Assembly: GCF_024359545.1 (NCBI RefSeq)
Contig: NZ_JAKQZG010000007.1
Coordinates: forward strand, 186,001-250,000
Direction of reading: 5' to 3'
DNA from: Jiella marina
GTDB taxonomy: Bacteria > Pseudomonadota > Alphaproteobacteria > Rhizobiales > Rhizobiaceae
DNA: 64,000 nt
Part shown: piece after piece, positions 1 to 8,800 of the stretch
Numbering within the stretch: position 1 is the stretch's first letter
Layout of the letters: every line of letters starts with the position of its first letter
Position numbers and translations under genes: made by a program
Notes under the pieces: model-generated
What the model saw: the letters and a program-made list of their open reading frames with translations, nothing else
What the model was told of the DNA's origin: nothing
Databases searched by the model: none

Positions 1-272
1 CGGGCATCGCGTACATGACCCGGCAGATCGCCGCCGACTACGGCAAGGAGCACATCGTCTGCAATGCCGTTGCGCCGGGCAAGATCCTGACCGGCAAGGG
101 CGGCCGGGCGGTCGAGAAGCGCTGGATGGACTACTCCCATGCCCGCACGCCCTGGCCGCGTCTCGGGACTCCCCAGGATGTCGCCAATGCAGCATTGTTC
201 CTTGCCAGCGACGAGGCGACCTATCTGACGGGGCATAATCTGTTCGTCGACGGCGGATGGATGGCGAACTGA
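1..272 (+). CDS. Short-chain dehydrogenase/reductase, C-terminal part only
   Basis: The 3' end of an SDR-family NAD(P)-dependent oxidoreductase; the start and the Rossmann N-terminus lie outside the window. The remaining part shows the family's C-terminal pattern: a VAPG stretch after the cofactor-binding region (where AVAPGKILT resembles the usual NxxxPG), a helix with the PQDVANAALFLAS pattern, and the terminal TGHNLFVDGGW signature that closes classical SDRs. The catalytic YxxxK is not in the visible part. The substrate cannot be deduced. It lies 34 bases from the convergent end of the ABC permease gene, so it is not in that operon. Confidence 0.9.
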   Translation, partial: GIAYMTRQIAADYGKEHIVCNAVAPGKILTGKGGRAVEKRWMDYSHARTPWPRLGTPQDVANAALFLASDEATYLTGHNLFVDGGWMAN

Positions 273-306
273 GTGCCCGTCCGGTCAGTTTCCCCGATGA
301 GTCGAC

Positions 307-2304
307 TTAGGCGAGGTGCAATCTGCGCCGCCGTTCGGCGGCCCAGGCGCCGATAAGCCGGTCTGCCGTCATCGCAAGGAAGGCCACGCACAGGCCGGCG
401 ACGATACCCATGCCGACATTGGCGCGGGTCAGGGCGATATAGACCTCCTGGCCGAGATCGCTGGTGCCGACGAGCGCGGTGATGACCAGCATCGACAGCG
501 CCATCATGATCGTCTGGTTGACGCCGAGCATGATGTGCGGCGTTGCCAGAGGAAGCTTGACCCGCCACAGGATCTGCGCGGGCGTGCATCCCGCCATGGT
601 CGCGGCCTCGATCGTCTCGCCCGGCACCTGTCTCAGCCCGTGATCGGTGTAGCGTACCGCCGGAGCCAGCGCATAAAGGACGATGGCGATCATCGCCGAG
701 AAGTCGCCCACCTGGAACAGCATGACCACCGGGATGAGATAGACAAAACTCGGCAGCGTCTGCAGGGTGTCGATGACGACCGAGATCACTCCGCGGGCGC
801 GGGCGCTCGCGGCGGACCAGACGCCGATCGGAATGCCGATCAGGCAGGCGATCACCACGGACGTACCGCAGAGATAGACCGAAATCATCGCCTTTTCCCA
901 ATTGCCGGTAAAGGCGATGAAGGCGGCCATCGCGAACAGCGTCGCGGCGAGGCGCAGGCCGGAAAGACGCCAGCCGATGAGCGCGACGCCAGCGGCGACG
1001 GCCATCCAGGGCGCCTCCACGAGGAGCCGCTTCAGGGGGATCATCACCCAGATCAGCAGGAAGGCCTTGATCGCGTCGAGCGTGTCGTAGAGGTGCACGT
1101 TGATCAGGCGGATGAGCTCGTCCCAGAACGGTCCGGTGTCGAGAACGAGCGCCCGCGGATAAATGGCAAGCGAGGGCGCCAATGCCGTGATCAGCGCGCC
1201 GATGAGAAGGATCGCGACGAAGCCGGCCGGCGTGGAAAGCGGAACCCGTGTGCGGTCCTGCGAGCGCTTGGGGCGCTTCATGCGCGCGCGGTTTGCAAAG
1301 GCCTGGCTGAGCCGGTCGATGGCGATGGCGAGGAGGGTGATGGCGACACCTGCTTCCAGCGCATCACCGATCGCCAGCCGCTTCAGGGAGGTCAGGACAT
1401 CGCGGCCGAGACCGCCCGCGCCGATCATCGAGGCGATGATCACCATGTTGAGCGAGAGCATCACCACCTGATTGACGCCGACCATCAGGCTGTCGCGCGC
1501 TGCCGGCAACTCGATGCGCCAGAGCATCTGGCGCGCGGTGCAACCCGCCATGTCGCCGAACTCGAGAAGATCGCCGGGCACCGACCGCAGCGCCACGATC
1601 GTCACGCGGACCATCGGCGGCATGGCATAGATGATGGTCGCGATCATCGCCGAGACCTGGCCGAAGCCGAACAGGACCAGCACCGGCAGAAGATAGGCAA
1701 AGACCGGAACCGTCTGCATCAGGTCGAGAAGAGGTGAGATGACGCGCTCGGAGCCGGAGTGCTTGTAGGCGAGGATGCCAAGCCCGAGCCCAAAGACGAT
1801 GCCGATCGGGACCGCGACGAGCACCGAGGACAGGGTGATCATCGCGCTCTGCCATTGGTCGAAGATCGCGAGATAGGCAAAGCTCGCGAACATGAGGGCC
1901 GCGAGCTTTCCGCCGCCGATACGCCAGCCCATGAAGACCATGGCCGCCACGACGGCGAACCAGGGAAGCGGCGCCACTTCGATCTCAGAGAACGGCAGCG
2001 TCCAGCCGGAGGCCAGCAGCGAGGTCAGGGCCAGAAGCGGGAGGGACAACACGAATGCGATGGCCCGCGTCAGATCCTCGAAGGTGAACAATCCGAAGCT
2101 TAGATCGTCGACGAGAAAATCCATGCCGTCGGAGATCCAGCGCGCGAAGGGCAGAAGGAACTCACGGCGCGGATCGTCAAGGACGGGAAATTGCGAAGCG
2201 ACGACGAACAGGACGACGAGGCCGGCCAGCGCGGCACCCCAGAACAGCGTCGTCGAGCGGATGGCGGGGTGGCGGCTCGTGGAATCCGTGGCGGTGATGC
2301 TCAT
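307..2304 (-). CDS. Betaine/choline-type ABC transporter, fused double permease
   Basis: Inner-membrane permease of the ProW/OpuAB family. At 665 residues it is about twice the usual length because it holds two homologous permease halves (about residues 20-335 and 350-660). Each half has several membrane helices and its own coupling segment; the MAGCTARQMLWRIELP and MAGCTPAQILWRVKLP stretches mark the two EAA loops. One polypeptide can therefore supply both permease positions that are normally filled by a homodimer. The ATG at 2304 overlaps the TGA of the upstream ATPase gene by one base, so the two are translationally coupled. A TTG three bases upstream is possible but less likely. With the ATPase and the periplasmic binding protein it forms a complete importer operon read on the minus strand. 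The exact substrate (choline, glycine betaine or proline) is inferred from family only. Confidence 0.93.
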   Translation of the reverse strand: MSITATDSTSRHPAIRSTTLFWGAALAGLVVLFVVASQFPVLDDPRREFLLPFARWISDGMDFLVDDLSFGLFTFEDLTRAIAFVLSLPLLALTSLLASGWTLPFSEIEVAPLPWFAVVAAMVFMGWRIGGGKLAALMFASFAYLAIFDQWQSAMITLSSVLVAVPIGIVFGLGLGILAYKHSGSERVISPLLDLMQTVPVFAYLLPVLVLFGFGQVSAMIATIIYAMPPMVRVTIVALRSVPGDLLEFGDMAGCTARQMLWRIELPAARDSLMVGVNQVVMLSLNMVIIASMIGAGGLGRDVLTSLKRLAIGDALEAGVAITLLAIAIDRLSQAFANRARMKRPKRSQDRTRVPLSTPAGFVAILLIGALITALAPSLAIYPRALVLDTGPFWDELIRLINVHLYDTLDAIKAFLLIWVMIPLKRLLVEAPWMAVAAGVALIGWRLSGLRLAATLFAMAAFIAFTGNWEKAMISVYLCGTSVVIACLIGIPIGVWSAASARARGVISVVIDTLQTLPSFVYLIPVVMLFQVGDFSAMIAIVLYALAPAVRYTDHGLRQVPGETIEAATMAGCTPAQILWRVKLPLATPHIMLGVNQTIMMALSMLVITALVGTSDLGQEVYIALTRANVGMGIVAGLCVAFLAMTADRLIGAWAAERRRRLHLA

Positions 2305-3383
2305 CAACCCTCCGCCAGAACGCTGATGACCGCCTCGCGGCTGATCTGCCCGATCGGGCGGCGATGCTTGTCGACAACGGCGAATGGGCGGGTTTCCTCG
2401 ACGACACGGGCGGCGAATTCGCTGACGCGTTCGCTGGCGCCGATCTCGCCGGCATGGTCCGCAGCCGCATCATGGCTTTCCATGAGGGTGCGCGCGGAGA
2501 GGACCTTCGACCGGCTGACGGCCCGGGTGAATTCCTCGACATAGGCGTCGGCGGGGCGCACCACGAGATCCTCAGGCGTGCCGATCTGGACGATCTCGCC
2601 ATGGTTCATGATGGCGATACGGTCGGCGATGCGGATCGCCTCGTCGAAATCATGGGTGATGAAGACGATCGACTTGTGGAGGACCCTTTGCAGCCGCAGG
2701 AACTCGTCCTGCATCTCGCGGCGGATCAGCGGGTCGAGGGCGGAAAACGGCTCGTCGAGGAACCACAGCTCCGGCTCGGTGGCGAGGGAACGGGCAATGC
2801 CGACGCGTTGCTGCTGGCCGCCGGAGAGCGCGTCGGGAAAATCCTCCTCGCGGCTTTCGAGCCCGACAAGGGCGATCATCTCGCGGGCCTTCTCCTCGCT
2901 ACGGGCACGGTCGACGCCCTGCACTTCGAGGGGAAAGGCGACATTCCGCAAGACCGAGAGATGGGGGAGGAGGGCGAAGTGCTGAAACACCATGCCCATC
3001 TTGTGGCGCCTGAGTTCGATCAGCTCCTTGCGCGAACAGGCCAGGAGATCGCGGTCTTCGAAGAACAACTCGCCGGCCGTCGGCTGCAGCAGCATCGACA
3101 GGCAGCGGATGATGGTCGACTTGCCCGAACCGGAAAGCCCCATGATGACGAAGATCTCGCCTTCGCGAACGTCAATGCTGGCGTCACGGACACCGGCGGA
3201 GAGCCCGGCACGATCAATGGCTGCGGGGTCGGGGACACCTCCGGATTTGCGGACGAGATCATGAACCTCGCGCTCGTCTCCGAAGATCTTCCACAGATTG
3301 CGGCAGGAGAGCTTGGTCGCCGGTTGGGCGTCCTCGCGCGTGTCCGGCTCGGTGTTCGGCTTCAAGGCGGATGCCTCGATCAT
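2304..3383 (-). CDS. Betaine/choline-type ABC transporter ATPase (ProV-like)
   Basis: ATP-hydrolysing subunit of the importer, 359 residues. It has Walker A (GLSGSGKST), the ABC signature (LSGGQQQRVG), Walker B followed by LDEPFSALDP and the switch His in FITHDFDEA. As in ProV/OpuAA proteins there is a C-terminal extension, ending in a CBS-like segment (about residues 300-359), which in relatives senses ionic strength. The ATG at 3383 is chosen because the protein homology begins shortly after it; the frame is open further upstream without any homology. It follows the binding-protein gene by 74 bases and overlaps the permease start by one base. Confidence 0.93.
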   Translation of the reverse strand: MIEASALKPNTEPDTREDAQPATKLSCRNLWKIFGDEREVHDLVRKSGGVPDPAAIDRAGLSAGVRDASIDVREGEIFVIMGLSGSGKSTIIRCLSMLLQPTAGELFFEDRDLLACSRKELIELRRHKMGMVFQHFALLPHLSVLRNVAFPLEVQGVDRARSEEKAREMIALVGLESREEDFPDALSGGQQQRVGIARSLATEPELWFLDEPFSALDPLIRREMQDEFLRLQRVLHKSIVFITHDFDEAIRIADRIAIMNHGEIVQIGTPEDLVVRPADAYVEEFTRAVSRSKVLSARTLMESHDAAADHAGEIGASERVSEFAARVVEETRPFAVVDKHRRPIGQISREAVISVLAEG

Positions 3384-3457
3384 GAAACGTCTCGTGGCTG
3401 ATTGAAGAATCCGGCGCTGGATCGGCCGGCACCTTCGTGCCGGCCGATCCGCTTGCC

Positions 3458-4450
3458 TCAGTTCTGCGGAATCCAGCTCTTCCAGGTGTCTTCGTTGTTC
3501 TTCATCCACTCGTCCACGGCGGCTTGGAGCGGCATGCCGTCGACGTCGACCTTACCGATCAGATCGCCGGAATCTTCGTTGGTCAGCTTGAAATTGCGGA
3601 TCGCCTGATAGGCTGCCGGCCAGACTTCCTCGCCGCCCTTCCAGGCCACCTTCTTCACCCAGCCATAGGGCTTGCCGCAATCATAGGCCATATCCTCGTT
3701 GGTCCCCCAGCTCGGATCGTTGTAGCAGGCGTCCTCATATTCGGGAAACTCGACCCATTCGCCCTCGAAGCGGATCGGCGCCCAATGCGGGGCGTAGACC
3801 CAGGCGAGAATCGGCTTCTGGCGCTGGTAGGCGGACTGGATCTCGGCCATCAACGCGGCGTCGGTGCCGGCATGGATGACCTCGAAGTCGAGACCGAGCG
3901 CCTCGATGCGCTCTTCGTCATGGCCGCCCCAGGTGACCGGACCGCCAAGATAGCGCCCCTTCGGCGAGGTCTGCGGAGAGGCGAAGAGCTCCGCACATTC
4001 GTTGAGAGCCTTCCAGTCGGGCAGGCCGGGGCACTGCTCCTTCACATAGGAGGGATACCACCACTCTTCCTTGGCCTCGAGGCCCGTCTCGCCGAGATCT
4101 TCGACCTTGCCGGTCGCAACCGCCTCCTTCAGCGCGTCCTTCCCGGTGGTCTCCCAGATCTCCATCGCGACCGTCAGGTCGCCGCTTTCCAGGCCGGCGA
4201 ACTGCGCGAGGTAGTCGGCCTGCACATACTCGACCTCGTAGCCCATCTCCTCGAGAACGCCGCCCATGATCCGGGTCGTGATCTCCTGGCCGGTCCAGTC
4301 ATTGATCGTCAGCTTGATCGGTTCGTCGGACTCGGGAACGGACTGGGCCGAGGCGGCGCCCGCCATCATCGTGCCCGCCATGAGCGCGGCGGCGCCCAGA
4401 AGGCGGACGGCCCGGGCGGAAGCGGAGAAGGGCTGGTTCGTTCGTGCCAT
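3458..4450 (-). CDS. Betaine/choline-type ABC transporter periplasmic binding protein
   Basis: Periplasmic ligand-binding protein of the OpuAC/ProX/ChoX type, 330 residues. An N-terminal signal peptide (about residues 1-33, basic start, hydrophobic core, ending near ASAQS) is followed by the domain opening IKLTINDWTGQEI, typical of the quaternary-amine family. Many Trp and Tyr residues are present (WGGHDEE, WVYAPHWAP), as expected for an aromatic cage that binds a trimethylammonium group; cage residues were not confirmed by alignment. Four Cys could make two disulfides. It is the first gene of the importer operon. The ATG at 4450 is preferred over a TTG two codons upstream. Confidence 0.92.
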   Translation of the reverse strand: MARTNQPFSASARAVRLLGAAALMAGTMMAGAASAQSVPESDEPIKLTINDWTGQEITTRIMGGVLEEMGYEVEYVQADYLAQFAGLESGDLTVAMEIWETTGKDALKEAVATGKVEDLGETGLEAKEEWWYPSYVKEQCPGLPDWKALNECAELFASPQTSPKGRYLGGPVTWGGHDEERIEALGLDFEVIHAGTDAALMAEIQSAYQRQKPILAWVYAPHWAPIRFEGEWVEFPEYEDACYNDPSWGTNEDMAYDCGKPYGWVKKVAWKGGEEVWPAAYQAIRNFKLTNEDSGDLIGKVDVDGMPLQAAVDEWMKNNEDTWKSWIPQN

Positions 4451-4654
4451 GGTCAACTATCCTTTTTCGGTCTGTGACGGTCGGGATATTCCCGGCCTGA
4501 GGCAGCGCCGGCCCCACCTCCGGCAGCGCCAGACTGGCGCGCCGAAGCGATTGGCCCGGTTGCGACTTGCGGGATGGGGTCGAGCGACCCACCCTGGAAA
4601 GGTGTCGCAAGTTTCCTCGCTCGGCCACAAATGTCAACGCAAAGGCCACAGAAT

Positions 4655-4664
4655 TCCAACAAAC
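4655..4664. promoter_or_regulatory. Candidate DeoR-family operator, copy 1
   Basis: The ten bases TCCAACAAAC (GTTTGTTGGA on the minus strand) lie between the divergent importer and DeoR genes. The same ten bases occur at 6493-6502, upstream of the choline-kinase-like gene, in the same orientation relative to the regulated gene. A shared motif next to a DeoR gene and at a second target suggests an operator. This is inference from two copies only. Confidence 0.4.
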
Positions 4665-4732
4665 CTTTGTCGGTCAGCCAAAAAATGCCTATTTTTACCG
4701 CACAATGGCGATCTTGAAGAACCGGCGGAGCG

Positions 4733-5545
4733 ATGATGCACAAGAACCAGCGTTACAATGCCATCATGCGGGCACTTGAACTGGCCGGTTCATGCTCGGT
4801 CAACGATCTCATGCAGCGTCTGTCCGTTTCCGACGAGACGGTGAGGCGGGACATCAAGGTTCTGGAGGCTCAGGGCCTGGTCAACCGCGTCCATGGCGGC
4901 GTCGTCCTCCCGGATGCCAAGGGCGAGGCTGATTTCCGCAAGCGCATGAACCAGCAGCCGGAGGAAAAGCGTGCCCTAGCGGCGTTGGCCGCGCGCCAGG
5001 TGCGCAACGGCGACACGCTGATGATCGACAGCGGATCGACCACCACCTACGTGGCCCAGGCGCTCCTCGGGCACCGGGATCTTTTCGTCATTACCAACGG
5101 CACCGAGATTGCCCGAATTCTCGGGCGCGGTACGGGCAACCGTGTGCATGTGACGGGCGGCGAGGTTCGCCCGGACGACAACGGCATTTTCGGCGAGACG
5201 GCGGTCGCGTTCATGCGCCAGTTCCGCACGCGGCTCGCGATCCTTTCCATCGGCGCAGTTCACCGCACGAGCGGCTTCATGGACTTTCACCTGCAGGAAG
5301 CCGAGATCGCCCGCTGCATGATCGAACAGTCGCTGAGCACCATGGTGGTCGCGGACCACACCAAGTTCAGCAATCTGGCACCGGTCGCGGTGTGCGGGTT
5401 CGATCGCGTCAACATGCTTGTCTGCGATCAGTCTCCGCCGCCGGATGTCGCGCGGCAGATGGCCGAGAATGACGGCCTCATTCTTTCATGCGATCGCAAG
5501 AACGAGGCCGTCGAGACCGCCGACGTGGAAGCGCTGGCCGATTAG
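4733..5545 (+). CDS. DeoR-family transcriptional regulator
   Basis: A 270-residue regulator. The N-terminal winged helix-turn-helix (about residues 5-60) carries the DeoR signature VSDETVRRDIKVLE and the RVHGG wing. The C-terminal DeoRC sensor domain (about 75-235) has the DSGSTT phosphate-binding motif, ITNG and the GE-F sugar-isomerase-like core, so the ligand is expected to be a phosphorylated metabolite. It is divergent from the ABC importer (282 bases apart) and its stop overlaps that of the convergent kinase gene by four bases. Its neighbours suggest a phosphorylated amino-alcohol or sugar effector and control of the importer and the kinase. Confidence 0.93.
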   Translation: MMHKNQRYNAIMRALELAGSCSVNDLMQRLSVSDETVRRDIKVLEAQGLVNRVHGGVVLPDAKGEADFRKRMNQQPEEKRALAALAARQVRNGDTLMIDSGSTTTYVAQALLGHRDLFVITNGTEIARILGRGTGNRVHVTGGEVRPDDNGIFGETAVAFMRQFRTRLAILSIGAVHRTSGFMDFHLQEAEIARCMIEQSLSTMVVADHTKFSNLAPVAVCGFDRVNMLVCDQSPPPDVARQMAENDGLILSCDRKNEAVETADVEALAD

Positions 5546-6468
5546 GCCGGGCCGGCCTTGACCGCTTCGAGGTGCTTGGCGAAGTCCTCGCTCGCCATGA
5601 GGGCCTTGCAGCGGGCGAAGCGTTCCTCGGAATAGGCCCAGAAGTCCTCGGCGGGATTGTCGTTGGCGTGCTGGATAAGGCCCCAGAGAGTCCACAGAAG
5701 GTCGCACATCGCCTTGTAGACGACCATTCGCCCGAAGGTCGCTGCATCGACCGGCCCGCCGGCATAGGCCTCCATCATCTCGCGATCGGCTTCCGGTCCG
5801 AAGCCGGCCTCGACCGAGAGGTCGCCGAGATCCCAGAGGGGATCGTTCATGCCGGAATACTCCCAGTCGACGATCCACATCTTGTCGCCGGTATCGAGGA
5901 AATTCTCGCACAAGGGATCGCAATGGCACGGGGCGAGCGCGGCCGGATGGGCGTCGAGAGCCTCGCGCACGGCGCCGGCCTCGGCGACGACGTCGTGATA
6001 GCCTTCCGGCAGGGTGGCATTCTTCTCCTTGAGGATCTTCAGGTACTCGTCGATCATCGAGAAGAGTTCGAAGCGGAATTCGAAGTGTCTGCCGCTTTGA
6101 TGCAGCGCCTTGAAAGCCTTCGCGGCCCGGGTCGGCGCGCCGGGCGTCGAGCGGAATGTCTCGGGCGACATGGTCGGAGCATCGACATACTCCGCGACCA
6201 TCAGGCCGCTTTCCTCGTCGAAATGGATCACTTCGGGGGAGACACCGACTTCGGCGGCGACACGGGCGTTGTGAGCCTCGACCTTGCGGTCGATGTAACT
6301 CTCGGTTCCGTGCCCCGGGATCCGCAGAAGAAGGGTTTTGTCCGACATACGGACGCGGAAGACGATGTTCGTCTGTCCGCCCAGCCGGGTGATTTCGACG
6401 TCGTCCCGGTTCAGGTCGGCAAACTGCGGAATGGTCTTCAGACGATCGAAGGCGGTGGATTCGTTCAT
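5542..6468 (-). CDS. Choline/ethanolamine kinase-like phosphotransferase
   Basis: A 308-residue member of the protein-kinase-like choline kinase/aminoglycoside phosphotransferase fold. It has a Gly-rich nucleotide loop near LGGQTN, a Lys/Arg in LLLRIPG, the catalytic loop HCDPLCENFL (Brenner motif HxDxxxxN) and the metal-binding IVDWEYSGMNDPLWDLGD, which is characteristic of LicA-type choline kinases. It probably phosphorylates a small hydroxyl substrate with ATP in the cytoplasm. Choline is suggested by the family and by the quaternary-amine-type importer next door, but is not proven. The ATG at 6468 follows a GGAGA ribosome site. It is divergent from the methyltransferase. Confidence 0.88.
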   Translation of the reverse strand: MNESTAFDRLKTIPQFADLNRDDVEITRLGGQTNIVFRVRMSDKTLLLRIPGHGTESYIDRKVEAHNARVAAEVGVSPEVIHFDEESGLMVAEYVDAPTMSPETFRSTPGAPTRAAKAFKALHQSGRHFEFRFELFSMIDEYLKILKEKNATLPEGYHDVVAEAGAVREALDAHPAALAPCHCDPLCENFLDTGDKMWIVDWEYSGMNDPLWDLGDLSVEAGFGPEADREMMEAYAGGPVDAATFGRMVVYKAMCDLLWTLWGLIQHANDNPAEDFWAYSEERFARCKALMASEDFAKHLEAVKAGPA

Positions 6469-6492
6469 CTCTGGGCGTCTCCTGTCAAAAAA

Positions 6493-6502
6493 TCCAACAA
6501 AC
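6493..6502. promoter_or_regulatory. Candidate DeoR-family operator, copy 2
   Basis: Second copy of TCCAACAAAC, 25 bases upstream of the kinase start codon and embedded in A/T tracts. A repressor bound here would block the kinase transcript. See the copy at 4655-4664. Confidence 0.4.
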
Positions 6503-6558
6503 TTCCAAAAAAACTCACAGCCTGATAACACTCGCCGGGTGAGATCATCAACCGCGAC

Positions 6559-6584
6559 CTGTGACGACTTGCGTGTCGTCACAG
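6559..6584. promoter_or_regulatory. Perfect 10-bp inverted repeat between divergent genes
   Basis: CTGTGACGAC and GTCGTCACAG are perfect inverted copies separated by six bases (TTGCGT). They lie in the 211-base gap between the divergent kinase and methyltransferase genes. No T-tract follows, so an operator is more likely than a terminator. No regulator is assigned. Confidence 0.45.
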
Positions 6585-6679
6585 TGTGCGTGACCTGCGG
6601 CATGGTGGGCGGCAGCGAGATCGGCGACGATTTCCGGTCCTGTCAAACATGCGCAGGCGTCAGACAAGAGGGAGTTTCC

Positions 6680-7309
6680 ATGAGCAACGATGCGGCCAAG
6701 AGCCTCGACGTCGTCTACGCAGCCTCGAGCCCGAAGGATGTCGCCGAGCGATATGACGCCTGGGCCGAGCGCTATGACACCGAAATGGCGAGCCTCGGAT
6801 ATCGGCATCCGACGATCTGTCTGGCGATGCTCACCCGGCATCTTCCGAAAAGCGAAGGCCCGGTACTCGATGCAGGCGCCGGCACCGGACTCCTCGGCGA
6901 ATGGATGGCGATCGCCGGCTATGATGCGGTGGAGGCTCTCGACATCTCGGAAGGCATGCTCAAGGTCGCCCGTTCCAAGGGCGTCTATCAGGCCTGCCGA
7001 TACGGCGTGATGGGCGAGACGCTGCCCTTCGACGACAACCACTTCGCGGCCGTCGTGTCCGCCGGTGTCTTCACCACTGGTCATGTCGGCGTCGAAGGCT
7101 TTCCGGAACTCGTGCGTATCACCCGCGCCGGGGGCGTGCTGGTCATCACCATCAAGGACACACTCTGGAACGGCGGCATCGGCGACAAGATCGCCGAGAT
7201 GGCGAAAGATGGCATCTGGGAGGTCGTTGAGGAAACGCCCTCTTACGTGTCGATGCCCGGCCGGCCCGACACCGTTCCGTCGAGGGTCGCGGTCCTCAAG
7301 ATCAAGTAG
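6680..7309 (+). CDS. SAM-dependent class I methyltransferase
   Basis: A 209-residue Rossmann-fold methyltransferase. Motif I is VLDAGAGTGLLGEW (about residues 60-73), the acidic loop is ALDIS, and later strands include SAGVFTTGHV and GGVLVITIK. The N-terminal YDAWAERYDTEM segment is common in methyltransferases that act on small molecules. The ATG at 6680 has a strong GAGGGAG ribosome site six bases upstream; the frame is open further upstream but shows no homology. It is divergent from the choline-kinase-like gene, so its substrate could be a related amino alcohol or its phosphate, but this is inference. Confidence 0.9.
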   Translation: MSNDAAKSLDVVYAASSPKDVAERYDAWAERYDTEMASLGYRHPTICLAMLTRHLPKSEGPVLDAGAGTGLLGEWMAIAGYDAVEALDISEGMLKVARSKGVYQACRYGVMGETLPFDDNHFAAVVSAGVFTTGHVGVEGFPELVRITRAGGVLVITIKDTLWNGGIGDKIAEMAKDGIWEVVEETPSYVSMPGRPDTVPSRVAVLKIK

Positions 7310-7393
7310 GGTTTCGAAGCCCGGCGCGGCTGTCCAGGGAGACGGTCCCGCCGGCGCCGGCCATCGTGTCGGGCACTGTGACCGGTGTCCCCA

Positions 7394-8134
7394 TCAAACT
7401 GCGCGCGCCGCCGTTTTCGGCCAACGTCCCAACTCATCGATCAGGGCCGGAAGCGCGGTGATATCGTCCAGAACATGGTCGGCTTCGGCCGAGAGATCCG
7501 CGCGGGTCCCGGTTCCGGTCAGAACGCCGACACAGACCGAATAGCCGGCGGCCCGGCCCATCCGGATATCGTGGAGATTGTCGCCGACCATCAGGAGATC
7601 GGCGGCGACAAGGCCGCAGCTTCGCGCGAAGGCCTCGGCCATTCCGGCTTCCGGCTTGACCCCGTGGCCGCTGTCGTAACCGGCGACGAAATCGGCGAGA
7701 TGGTCGATCCCGATGGTGGCGAGGGTTGCTCGGGCGCCTGCAACGCTGTCGCTGGTCGCCACTCCCGTCCTGATTCCGGCCTGCTTCAGTGTCTCGAAGA
7801 ACGGAACGATGCCCGGCACGGCGACCGCGGCCGAAGCGCCTTTCGTGAAGATGCGGTCCAACTCGCCCGTCAGATGCGGAACGTCGTGAGGAGAGCCCGC
7901 CTCGTGCCAGGCGGTCGCGATCTCGATCGTATTGGACGCGGCGAGCAGGCTGCCGCTGGCGATCCTGTCCGTCTCGGGATCATGTCCCGCAATCTTCAGA
8001 AGACGCTGGGCGAGGGCCGGATCGCCATCGGCCGCGAAGTCGGCGGCTTCGATATTGATCGGGGCCCAGGTGGCCTCGTAGTCGACCAGCGTTCCGTCCT
8101 TGTCGAAGAGAACGCCGCGCAGGGGATTGGGCAT
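7394..8134 (-). CDS. HAD-superfamily phosphatase (phosphoglycolate phosphatase-like)
   Basis: A 246-residue haloacid-dehalogenase phosphatase. HAD motif I is FDKDGTLVD near residue 10 with the nucleophilic Asp. An alpha-helical cap domain of the Gph/PhnX type follows, motif II is VATSD, motif III lies around the GVKP Lys, and motif IV is LMVGDNLHDI. It hydrolyses a phosphate ester; the substrate is unknown. The ATG at 8134 is where HAD homology begins. It converges on the methyltransferase and has the tartrate-dehydrogenase remnant upstream on the same strand. Confidence 0.9.
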   Translation of the reverse strand: MPNPLRGVLFDKDGTLVDYEATWAPINIEAADFAADGDPALAQRLLKIAGHDPETDRIASGSLLAASNTIEIATAWHEAGSPHDVPHLTGELDRIFTKGASAAVAVPGIVPFFETLKQAGIRTGVATSDSVAGARATLATIGIDHLADFVAGYDSGHGVKPEAGMAEAFARSCGLVAADLLMVGDNLHDIRMGRAAGYSVCVGVLTGTGTRADLSAEADHVLDDITALPALIDELGRWPKTAARAV

Positions 8135-8230
8135 GTAGAATGGATCCGCTGTCGTTTGCTTTCCGGTTCGAAGCCATGGGTAGACGTGGCCAGGCGTGCT
8201 GCGAATTGCAGGCACTCCCACGGCTGGGTA

Positions 8231-8721
8231 TCAGAAAACGGGTCGGGCTGCTCGCAAGTTTTCTCCAACCGCGAGTTCGTCCCGTCCGCCCCGATGAACC
8301 CGGCCCCCGGCGCCCGAATAGTCGCCCTCGGTGTTTTCGCGAATGCACAGAATATGGGAGCTTTCGGGCTTCAACGGCCCTTCCACGCCGGGCAGAAGCC
8401 GGTGTGAAAGGGCATTGGCATATTGCACGAAGGACTTGCGAATCGGCAGCCACGGGCCGTGCAGCGAGACCGAATCCGGCACGCGGGCCGGCCAGCCGAT
8501 CGCACCGAGGAAGATCGCGTCGAAGCCGCGCAGCGTCTCGATCCCATCAGCCGGCGTCATCGCGCCAGTCTCGGCGTAGAATTCGCAGGACCAGGGGAAA
8601 CGCGTCGGTTCAAGCGCGGAGGTCTCCTTGCTGCGACCGCCTCGCCGACCTTCCAGGCCGCCTCGACGACGTCGGATCCGATCCCGTCGCCAGGGATCAA
8701 AGCGATGCGGTGCAGCCTCAT
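8231..8721 (-). pseudogene. Tartrate/isopropylmalate-dehydrogenase-like gene, frameshifted and truncated
   Basis: A remnant of a TtuC-type NAD-dependent beta-hydroxyacid decarboxylating dehydrogenase. From an ATG at 8721 one frame reads RIALIPGDGIGSDVVEAAW, the N-terminal family signature. The reading then moves to another frame, which continues with RFPWSCEFYAETG, the FDAIFLGAIGWP segment and IRENTEGDYSGAGG. The match breaks off after a DELAV segment at about 8270, and no C-terminal substrate- or NAD-binding part remains. It therefore carries a frameshift in the N-terminal region and has lost more than half of the roughly 350-residue protein. Confidence 0.8.
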
Positions 8722-8800
8722 GGCTTGTCTTCGCTCGTCGGCGCCGACCGCCCTTGAACAAAGTTCGGCAAGGACCGCGTTTCTCGACGTGCGTTCCGCC

